A stretch of 11,126 nt of DNA. Source: Methanosarcinales archaeon (GTDB lineage Archaea; Halobacteriota; Methanosarcinia; Methanosarcinales; Methanogasteraceae). The position numbers and the translations under genes are program-made. The notes beneath the pieces are model-generated. The model had not been told where the DNA came from, did no database searches, and saw only the letters and a list, made by a program, of their open reading frames with translations. Location of the stretch: the NCBI GenBank assembly GCA_030640725.1, contig DAOWIV010000205.1, forward strand, positions 1-11,126, in the 5' to 3' direction. Below are positions 1-5,976 of this stretch, piece by piece (position 1 is the stretch's first letter; each line of letters begins with the position of its first letter).

Positions 1-51
1 ATATCTATAAATATCGCTTATAATTTTTGTCAATCGTTCCAGATCAAACAT
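1..51 (-). CDS. HEPN-domain toxin (DUF86-like), N-terminal fragment
   Basis: Only the first 17 codons lie in the window; the gene continues past the left edge. They read MFDLERLTKIISDIYRY, which resembles the first helix of DUF86/HEPN proteins. In known HEPN/MNT pairs the HEPN protein is an RNase toxin and the MNT partner silences it by adenylylation. The ATG at 51 is preceded by a strong Shine-Dalgarno, GGAGGTG (complement of 56-62), with a 4-nt spacer. It overlaps the end of the upstream nucleotidyltransferase gene by 8 nt, the tight coupling expected of a toxin-antitoxin pair. The catalytic Rx4-6H motif of HEPN RNases would be further downstream and cannot be seen. The identification rests on a short peptide plus context. 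Confidence 0.65.
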   Translation of the reverse strand, partial: MFDLERLTKIISDIYRY

Positions 52-445
52 CTCGCACCTCCAGTACCCGTCCAATTCTTCTTTGTATGTGCGGCTTGAA
101 ATCAAGATATGCTTTTATGGTTGTGACTATTGTTCGATGCAGCTTGAGCTCATCCCGCGAAAAGAGTAATTTCCCCTCCTTAATGACTCTGAATCTCATG
201 GAGAGTGGCAGATCATGGAATAGGGATATATCTACCTTTTTGGATGAATGGCTCAGTATTTCATCCCGGTCTGCACTCCGGTCAGCAACCACGCAGATAT
301 CTATATCAGAGAATGGCTTTTCTCTGCCTCTCGCGTAAGAGCCAAAGAGGTAGATCAAGATCACATCGTGATTCTTCTTGAGGGGTTCGATTATGTCATC
401 GATCTCTTTTGTGTCCCTGTATTCTGGCATGTCTCTGTATTGCAT
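44..445 (-). CDS. MNT-type nucleotidyltransferase, antitoxin of a HEPN/MNT pair
   Basis: This 133-residue protein is a minimal nucleotidyltransferase of the MntA class. The hallmark GSx10DxD is intact: G35-S36, then D47 and D49 (GSYARGREKPFSDID), with a probable third metal ligand at D72 in KVDISLF. In characterised pairs this enzyme transfers AMP to a tyrosine of the HEPN toxin and neutralises it. The next gene downstream begins inside its last codons and looks like HEPN, supporting that role. The first ATG (445) directly follows the stop of the dockerin gene (TAAATG) and lacks a clear Shine-Dalgarno. A second ATG at 430 (Met6) is an equally good start. Family assignment is confident; toxin neutralisation is inferred from family and arrangement. 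Confidence 0.9.
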   Translation of the reverse strand: MQYRDMPEYRDTKEIDDIIEPLKKNHDVILIYLFGSYARGREKPFSDIDICVVADRSADRDEILSHSSKKVDISLFHDLPLSMRFRVIKEGKLLFSRDELKLHRTIVTTIKAYLDFKPHIQRRIGRVLEVRDV

Positions 446-2056
446 TTATAGTGTTGCCGCCACGGCGCTTGTCTGTAATATTATGAGTGCGTCGAGGGAG
501 GTGACTTGCCCATCATTATTTACATCCGCTACGGCGAGCATTGCATTATCACACGGGCGGCTGCCGACTGCGATATCGAGCGCAATCACAGCGTCTGCGG
601 TCGTGATTTGCGTATCGCTATTTAAATCTCCATGCACTGGCTTCCCGCTATAATCTGTTAGAATCCACGTTCTTATTGGAACGCCGGTGGAGACATTGTA
701 TGAGACGATTTTGATGTTCCATTCAACACAATCCCATGGCGTTGGTTGCCAATAGGTGTTGTGGTGTATCAGGCACTCATCTCTACATCCTTTTACATCC
801 ACCACATAACATTCAAATGTGCCTGCTGGTGTTGTTATATTTACGGGTCCGGTCTCTGTATAATTCCATAAAATATCTTCTCGATCGGCTGCCACGTAAA
901 AATAAGTGCGGTTATTGACAGTTTCCTTGTAGCACCATCCATCTAAAGCTAAATAGCTTGTCACATTGTAATGCCCACTGTGCCGCAATACACAGAAAGT
1001 GTAGTTATTAATCAAAACAGGAGGCATTATGGTTTTTGTGTGCGATCCTACGACTACATCAGCCTCTATCACATCATAGACCGCATACTCACCAACATTC
1101 CACGATATGTGTCTGTCTGGCTCATCAGGATTTCGATCCAGAACATTTGGAATTCCATCACTATCATCATCAGCCAAGTCCCATGCAGTCGGCTCAATGA
1201 TCACCTGTTTTCTGGCAGTATCGATCGCCCCGTCATCATCAGTTGCTGTTAGTACGAAATCGTAGGAAAACGGTTCAAAAACAGGGCTCCAATCTGTTGT
1301 ATACCACACATCTCTAATATTGCTCCAGTTTCTCCATCCAGACCAATATGACCTCTTACGTGACCAATTATAAAACATGATATTACCATCTGAATCACAC
1401 GATCTATGTCCATCGGTCACAAACGTATCGCCAATATAGATTGTTTGATTGTCGCCAATCTTTGCAACAGGTGGCGAGTTACTACCACTCGGCGTCGGCG
1501 TTCCGATCCAGAAACGCTTGATTGCGATCAGTTCGCCATTGATGTACACATACGCCTGCCATTCGCCGGGGTGATCTTCAGGATAATGCCCTTTTACATA
1601 GATGTTGCTACGCCAGTGTTGGTAACCGTCTTCCATGTTATGAAAGTTGGTTGTGTGATATGCATCGCCATCTGGATCGATCCAAACGATGCTTGCATCC
1701 GGTGGGTCTTCACAAACATAGCAGTTGAAATGGGTATATACGCTGAAATCTTCCGGACTGAAGATGTATGCTTCTGCGGTGCGATTCCATGTCGTCAGAT
1801 TCGTCATCCAGACGTTATGAATTTCAATTCCGGCAAGCGGATCGAAAGATGTGTAAGAGATATTGTTAGTCTCATCACTGACATCTATTGTTCTGTTATT
1901 GGGGCAAAGCGAGTGTTGATTTGAATGGATCGCGTGGGTATCAATAGCGAATGTTTGAAGATTAAAAATTGGATCTATTGGAGGGATAGATTGCTGCGCC
2001 GCACAGATACCACATAACATTGTCAATAATAATATAATTCTAATGGTTCGTTTCAT
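446..2056 (-). CDS. Secreted PKD/dockerin-domain surface glycoprotein
   Basis: This 536-residue protein appears to be exported and calcium-binding. A Sec-type signal peptide occupies residues 1 to about 20 (MKRTIRIILLLTMLCGICAA). Residues 25-190 are an unrecognised beta-rich region. A PKD-like domain spans about 194-288 (SPPVAKIGDNQTIYIGD at the start, YDFVLTATDDDGA near the end). An acidic thrombospondin-type-3-like loop lies at 296-314. After an unrecognised domain (315-470) comes a C-terminal dockerin (476-536) with two calcium loops, ligands D477, N479, D481, D488 and D511, N513, D515, D522. There are 13 N-x-S/T sequons, fitting an S-layer-associated glycoprotein. No C-terminal membrane anchor is seen, so attachment may be via a cohesin elsewhere. 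The start is supported by AAGAGGT 4 nt before the ATG. Ligand and function are unknown. Confidence 0.88.
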   Translation of the reverse strand: MKRTIRIILLLTMLCGICAAQQSIPPIDPIFNLQTFAIDTHAIHSNQHSLCPNNRTIDVSDETNNISYTSFDPLAGIEIHNVWMTNLTTWNRTAEAYIFSPEDFSVYTHFNCYVCEDPPDASIVWIDPDGDAYHTTNFHNMEDGYQHWRSNIYVKGHYPEDHPGEWQAYVYINGELIAIKRFWIGTPTPSGSNSPPVAKIGDNQTIYIGDTFVTDGHRSCDSDGNIMFYNWSRKRSYWSGWRNWSNIRDVWYTTDWSPVFEPFSYDFVLTATDDDGAIDTARKQVIIEPTAWDLADDDSDGIPNVLDRNPDEPDRHISWNVGEYAVYDVIEADVVVGSHTKTIMPPVLINNYTFCVLRHSGHYNVTSYLALDGWCYKETVNNRTYFYVAADREDILWNYTETGPVNITTPAGTFECYVVDVKGCRDECLIHHNTYWQPTPWDCVEWNIKIVSYNVSTGVPIRTWILTDYSGKPVHGDLNSDTQITTADAVIALDIAVGSRPCDNAMLAVADVNNDGQVTSLDALIILQTSAVAATL

Positions 2057-2060
2057 AGCT

Positions 2061-2067
2061 ACCTCTT
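2061..2067 (-). promoter_or_regulatory. Ribosome binding site of the dockerin gene
   Basis: On the minus strand the sequence reads AAGAGGT, then AGCT, then the ATG at 2056. The 4-nt spacing matches the other Shine-Dalgarno sites in this window and fixes this start codon. Confidence 0.7.
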
Positions 2068-2084
2068 ACATAACTACCTTACAC

Positions 2085-2100
2085 CCTATTAATATAAATT
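2085..2100 (-). promoter_or_regulatory. TATA-box promoter of the dockerin gene
   Basis: The minus strand reads AATTTATATTAATAGG, with the TATA core TTTATATT (complement of 2092-2099) preceded by purine-rich GGAAA that fits a BRE. Transcription would start about 25 nt downstream near 2070, giving a short leader that just includes the Shine-Dalgarno. Judged by pattern only. Confidence 0.5.
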
Positions 2101-2248
2101 TCCTATCAGTTCTTCGTTTCATGAGAGGGTTGGTGAGCATATCTCACCACATTCTACAAGCGCTAAAAACACTTTTTTCCTTTGTTGCAGATGGTCACAG
2201 AAGTTTATCCAAACCGTGCGCTACAAATTTCACAAGCAATCCCCCCCT

Positions 2249-3367
2249 TCACCCCTCCAGCGCACGCAGCGGAAACACAAGCGTCGCCATCACAGCAACG
2301 CCGGTAACCAGAAACAGCCCTGCATAATCGAGATAACCGAGGATCGCCGCAGCAAGGATCGGCATCACGGTAAATCCGGCGTAGGTGTATGTGTTAAATG
2401 CACCCATCGTCATGCCACGCTCGAGATTGAGTGATGCGACCCCTGTGACCAGACCGACCAGCGCAAACCCCGATCCCGCGCCCATGATGGTAAGCCCGAT
2501 CGGATGAAAAACCGTCATTACGATGCCTGCGCTCGTTATAACGATCCCTGTCCTGATCATGCGCTTTTCCGTGATGCGCAGGCGCCCGCAGATCAGCGAG
2601 GTCACCATCGTCCCGAGATAGACACCAGCAAGCGCAAGTCCCTGAAGAGACGGACTCAGGTCGGTGCATGACGGGAAATAAGCAACAAGAACACCGGTTC
2701 CACCGAAGAGAACGAAGGAGACAATCCACATCTGCATATACTGTGGGTCAAAGAGGACTGTGGATAGCCTGACATGCGGAGCGGTAGCGGTCTGTGAAGG
2801 CGCCTGCGAAGAAGCCTGCAACGCCGCATCATGGGTTTTGGGGTCACAAGCCTCTTTCAGCGAGAGCGACATCACAAGCGCGGGCAGTGCGAGTATACAG
2901 AATACCAGTATCCCGCCCTTCAGATAATAATCCATGAGTACGGCAGCGATGCCAACGCCTGCAGCAAGCCCGAAATTGAGCAGAAAATTGATCTCCCCGA
3001 TGTAACGCCTTGATTCCTTGAACCGGGTCAGCATCGAGAATGCCGCGGGGAAGAACGCGCTGCAAGCACACCCCTCTATGAAACGCGCAGCGACAAGTAT
3101 GGCGGGGTCATCGAAATAAAGAAGCATCACTCCTGATACGAGCATTAGAACGATGCTAAGCGAGATAAATGGCGGATTTCCGTATCTGTCAGCAAGCATC
3201 CCGAGCGGGATCATCGTAACGAGTGCTCCGGCAAAATACGCAGAGAATAGCATGCTCTGCGTCATCGCATCCCCCCCCGAAAGATCGGGCAGGATCGGTA
3301 TGACCGCATCCGAGAGTCCCATGATCACAAAAACCGACAGATACAGACATGCACGCACCCTGTTCAT
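2249..3367 (-). CDS. MFS transporter, substrate unknown
   Basis: This 372-residue polytopic membrane protein has the layout of the major facilitator superfamily: two hydrophobic bundles separated by a polar central loop at about 171-207 (KEACDPKTHD to TAPHVR). The loop 2-3 signature is present at 56-63 (GMLADRYG), and helix 4 begins with RFIEGCACSAFFPAAF (95-110). It is slightly shorter than the usual 390-420 residues but appears complete. It could be a drug or metabolite efflux carrier or an importer; the sequence does not show the substrate. It is divergent from mcm with 57 bp between starts. No Shine-Dalgarno precedes the ATG at 3367, and a TATA-like element lies about 30 nt upstream, suggesting a leaderless message. 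The run of seven C around 2241-2247 directly downstream of the stop is a simple-sequence tract. Confidence 0.85.
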   Translation of the reverse strand: MNRVRACLYLSVFVIMGLSDAVIPILPDLSGGDAMTQSMLFSAYFAGALVTMIPLGMLADRYGNPPFISLSIVLMLVSGVMLLYFDDPAILVAARFIEGCACSAFFPAAFSMLTRFKESRRYIGEINFLLNFGLAAGVGIAAVLMDYYLKGGILVFCILALPALVMSLSLKEACDPKTHDAALQASSQAPSQTATAPHVRLSTVLFDPQYMQMWIVSFVLFGGTGVLVAYFPSCTDLSPSLQGLALAGVYLGTMVTSLICGRLRITEKRMIRTGIVITSAGIVMTVFHPIGLTIMGAGSGFALVGLVTGVASLNLERGMTMGAFNTYTYAGFTVMPILAAAILGYLDYAGLFLVTGVAVMATLVFPLRALEG

Positions 3368-3392
3368 GATTTAGATATGCAGATCAAAACCC

Positions 3393-3401
3393 TAAATACA
3401 T
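3393..3401. promoter_or_regulatory. TATA-like element shared by divergent MFS and mcm genes
   Basis: TAAATACAT (plus) reads ATGTATTTA on the minus strand. Its centre is about 28 nt from the mcm ATG (3425) and about 30 nt from the MFS ATG (3367). Both distances fit leaderless transcription from one bidirectional element. No other convincing TATA box lies at the right distance, although CATATCTAAATC at 3368-3380 (minus) is too close to the MFS start to be excluded as a weak element. Confidence 0.45.
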
Positions 3402-3424
3402 GCGGGCACGATTCCTGATATAAC

Positions 3425-5509
3425 ATGGAAACCAGCACATCCGCCCAGTGGGAAAAGTTTTTTAACCGGTACTATCTCGGAGATATCCTTGCTCTGGCAA
3501 ACGAATATCCGGAAAAGCGCAGTCTGTTTGTTGATTTTGTAAACATCGAGAAATTCGACCCCGATCTGGCAGAAGAGCTTTTGATGCACCCTGACCGGGT
3601 TCTTGGCGTTGCGGAGGCTGCGCTGCAGAGTTTTGACCTCCCGATCGAGAAGACACTATCGGCTGCACATCTGCGGATCATGGATATCCCGCAGAAGGTG
3701 CCGATACGCGACCTGCGCAGCGAGCATATCTCGAAGTTGATCGCGATCGACGGGCTTGTGCGCATGGCAACCGAGGTGCGCCCGAGAATACGGATCGCGG
3801 CATTCGAATGCGGCGGATGCGGGGAGACCATGTTCATAACCCAGCCGAGCGGGAGGTTCATAGAGCCTTACCTCTGCAAAAATAGTGAGTGCGGAAGAAA
3901 AGGATCGTTTAAGGTAAATCTCACCGAATCCGAGTTCGTAGATGCGCAAAAACTGCGTGTGCAGGAGTCTCCTGAGGATCTGCGTGGGGGCGAGCAGCCG
4001 CAGACCCTTGATATCAACATCGATGACGATCTCGCCGGGATTGTGTCACCAGGCGGTCGCGTGATCACCACCGGGATCCTGCGGTCGTACCAGCGGATCA
4101 CCCGCGAGGGTAAAAGCACGTTCTTTGACATCATACTCGACACCGTTTCCATCGAAATGCGTGACAAGGAGTTCAAAGAGCTCGAGATCACGCCTGAAGA
4201 GGAAAAGGAGATCATCGAGCTGAGCAAAGACCCGGAAATCTACAAAACGTTTGTTAAGTCGATTGCACCTTCAATTTACGGATATGAAGATGTTAAAGAA
4301 GCACTTGCGCTCCAGTTGATGTCAGGCATCCCAAAGAACCTTCCGGACGGGGCAAGGATTCGCGGGGACGTGCATGTGCTGCTTGTTGGCGATCCGGGGA
4401 TTGCCAAGTCACAACTCCTGCGATACATCGTTAAACTGGCTCCGCGGGGGATATACACAAGTGGACGGAGTTCAAGCGCCGCGGGCCTTACCGCCGCAGC
4501 CGTTCGCGACGAATTCGGCGATGGCAGGTGGACTCTTGAGGCTGGCGCACTTGTGCTTGCCGATCAGGGCATAGCAGCGGTCGATGAAATGGATAAGATG
4601 CGAGCAGAGGATAGGAGTGCTATTCATGAAGCAATGGAGCAGCAAACTGTAAGTATTGCGAAAGCAGGCATTATGGCAACTCTAAAATCAAGATGCTCAC
4701 TTCTTGGTGCGGCAAATCCAAAATACGGCAGGTTTGATCCTTATGAGGGAATCGCGCAGCAGATCCAGATGGCGCCCGCGCTCCTGTCCAGATTCGACCT
4801 GATCTTCGTGCTCAAGGATGAACCTGACATCGGCAGGGATACCGCAATCGCATCGCATATTCTCGGTGCGCACCACGCAGGCGAGCTACACGCGCACAAA
4901 ACGCACATCTCTGGCAGTGGTATCACAGATACGGACATCAAGGACGCGATGGAGATCATCAATCCCAAAATCATGCCCGATATCCTCAGAAAGTACATTG
5001 CTTATGCGAAAAAGGAGATTTATCCGATCATTGATGATGAGGCGCGGAATCAACTGATCGAGTTCTATCTTGGGTTGAGGCGGCAGGGTGAGGATCGGGA
5101 TTCGCCTGTACCAGTCACTGCAAGGCAGCTTGAGGCGCTGGTGCGGCTATGCGAGGCGAGTGCGCGGATCAGACTTAGCAACGAGATCACAACCGATGAC
5201 TCAAGACGTGTGATCCGGGTGGTTGAGAGCTGTCTGCGGCAGGTCGCTTTCGACGCCGAAACCGGCAAGTTTGATGTCGATATCCTGACCACCGGCGTGA
5301 GCAAGAGCCAGCGCGACAAGATCAAGACGCTGCGCAACATCATCCGGGAGATCGAGGCAGAGCATAGCGGCATGGCTCCGAAGGAAGAGGTCTTTACAAG
5401 GGCGGCAGAGCAGGGATTTGAGAAAGAGTACGTGGACGAGCTGATCAAGCGGCTCAAGACGCAGGGCGAGTTGTATGAGCCCACGCCGGAACATGTCCGG
5501 CTGACTTGA
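3425..5509 (+). CDS. mcm: Replicative DNA helicase MCM
   Basis: This 694-residue protein is the archaeal minichromosome maintenance helicase, a homohexameric AAA+ motor that unwinds DNA at the replication fork. The N-terminal region carries a zinc-binding site with C129, C132, C151 and C156. The AAA+ core shows Walker A at 322-329 (GDPGIAKS), Walker B at 384-391 (AAVDEMDK), sensor 1 around 429-437 (AANPKYGRF), the arginine-finger motif SRFD at 455-458, and a sensor 2 region around 564-582 (VTARQLEALVRLCEASARI). A C-terminal winged helix occupies about 625-694. The length is typical and no intein is present. The ATG has no Shine-Dalgarno, but a TATA-like element lies about 28 nt upstream, so the mRNA is probably leaderless. 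All key catalytic residues are present. Confidence 0.98.
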   Translation: METSTSAQWEKFFNRYYLGDILALANEYPEKRSLFVDFVNIEKFDPDLAEELLMHPDRVLGVAEAALQSFDLPIEKTLSAAHLRIMDIPQKVPIRDLRSEHISKLIAIDGLVRMATEVRPRIRIAAFECGGCGETMFITQPSGRFIEPYLCKNSECGRKGSFKVNLTESEFVDAQKLRVQESPEDLRGGEQPQTLDINIDDDLAGIVSPGGRVITTGILRSYQRITREGKSTFFDIILDTVSIEMRDKEFKELEITPEEEKEIIELSKDPEIYKTFVKSIAPSIYGYEDVKEALALQLMSGIPKNLPDGARIRGDVHVLLVGDPGIAKSQLLRYIVKLAPRGIYTSGRSSSAAGLTAAAVRDEFGDGRWTLEAGALVLADQGIAAVDEMDKMRAEDRSAIHEAMEQQTVSIAKAGIMATLKSRCSLLGAANPKYGRFDPYEGIAQQIQMAPALLSRFDLIFVLKDEPDIGRDTAIASHILGAHHAGELHAHKTHISGSGITDTDIKDAMEIINPKIMPDILRKYIAYAKKEIYPIIDDEARNQLIEFYLGLRRQGEDRDSPVPVTARQLEALVRLCEASARIRLSNEITTDDSRRVIRVVESCLRQVAFDAETGKFDVDILTTGVSKSQRDKIKTLRNIIREIEAEHSGMAPKEEVFTRAAEQGFEKEYVDELIKRLKTQGELYEPTPEHVRLT

Positions 5510-5585
5510 GACAATAATTAGTGATACAGGGTCTCTATGTATGCATTATCGATAGAGCCAGACAAAAAACAGTTGAAGGGGGTTT

Positions 5586-5657
5586 GTGCGAGCGGGAGTG
5601 TGGGGAGTGGGGAGTGGGGGTTAGTGTGGTAAAAAGAGTTTGGAAACCCGCTCGCAC
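5586..5657. repeat. 11-bp perfect inverted repeat enclosing a G-rich loop
   Basis: The left arm GTGCGAGCGGG (5586-5596) is perfectly complementary to the right arm CCCGCTCGCAC (5647-5657), with a 50-nt loop. On the minus strand a run of six T (complement of the A tract around 5564-5570) follows the stem by about 16 nt. The element could terminate transcription or be part of a small RNA. Confidence 0.7.
5594..5620 (+). other. Canonical G-quadruplex motif
   Basis: Four G-runs of 3, 4, 4 and 5 (5594-5596, 5602-5605, 5609-5612, 5616-5620) are joined by loops AGTGT, AGT and AGT. This meets the G3+N1-7 rule. The first run lies within the left arm of the surrounding inverted repeat, so the hairpin and the quadruplex would be mutually exclusive. 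Confidence 0.75.
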
Positions 5658-5676
5658 GCATATCACTACTATGCAA

Positions 5677-5757
5677 GAGTATATAAACATTCCGGTTCAA
5701 CAATTATATAATCAAAATTTATATATCAATAGCCAAAATAGATCATACTATATATTG
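5677..5757. promoter_or_regulatory. AT-rich island with bidirectional TATA elements
   Basis: Plus-strand candidates are AGTATATAAAC (5679-5687 region) and ACTATATATTG (5748-5757). A minus-strand candidate is TATATAAATTT (complement of 5716-5725). The second plus element sits about 35 nt before the ATG at 5786. The minus element would launch a transcript through the inverted repeat towards the T6 run at about 5564-5570. Pattern only. Confidence 0.35.
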
Positions 5758-5785
5758 CTTAACCAGAGCTGCAACTGATTCGCTC

Positions 5786-5976
5786 ATGTTGGGCGATTTC
5801 TTGTCGGGACTGATCGTTTGATCGCGTTCGAGGGACATAACGTGGCTGCCGAGATGCTGATAAGGCGGCTTGGCGAGACCGGAATCGGATCGTGGGAATG
5901 TCCGACTGGCACAATCGAAATATTCGATAAAAACACCCGGGACTTTTCAGATAGTGCCGCGGCAAATATACTCGAA
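5786..5976 (+). pseudogene. Possible frameshifted gene fragment, unidentified
   Basis: An ATG at 5786 opens MLGDFLSGLIV and then stops. If an 8-nt imperfect duplication (TGATCGTT followed by TGATCGCG at about 5811-5826) is removed, the frame reads MLGDFLSGLIAFEGHNVAAE and continues with RRLGETGIGSWECPTGTIEI to the 3' end of argH, and onward antisense to it until 6201. Codon choice (GAG, ATC, CTG, ATA, AGG) looks like that of real genes nearby. I do not recognise the protein. It may be a gene remnant, a frameshifted small gene, or chance. Confidence that it was ever a gene is low to moderate. Confidence 0.3.

Larger units (their letters stand above)
5510..5785. other. Intergenic region with structure and TATA-rich island, no gene seen
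   Basis: Between the end of mcm and the broken frame before argH there is no convincing gene. Open frames here (for example minus 5518-5703 and plus 5521-5778) give low-complexity peptides. The stretch holds a G-rich block inside an 11-bp inverted repeat (5586-5657), followed by an AT-rich island (5677-5757) with TATA-like elements on both strands. It could hold a transcription terminator, a small RNA, or both. Confidence 0.6.

Noticed and set aside
1406..1924. 172-codon plus-strand frame opposite the dockerin gene
   Set aside because: It is fully antisense to a gene with clear domains, and its own peptide has no recognisable features.
2160..2180. A/T runs after the MFS gene as a terminator
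   Set aside because: The T5 run on the minus strand lies about 80 nt past the stop and no convincing stem precedes it, so I do not call it.
5518..5778. Short open frames on both strands over the G-rich and AT-rich block after mcm
   Set aside because: They are peptides of low complexity forced by the G-rich tract and TATA-like DNA, with no protein-like pattern.
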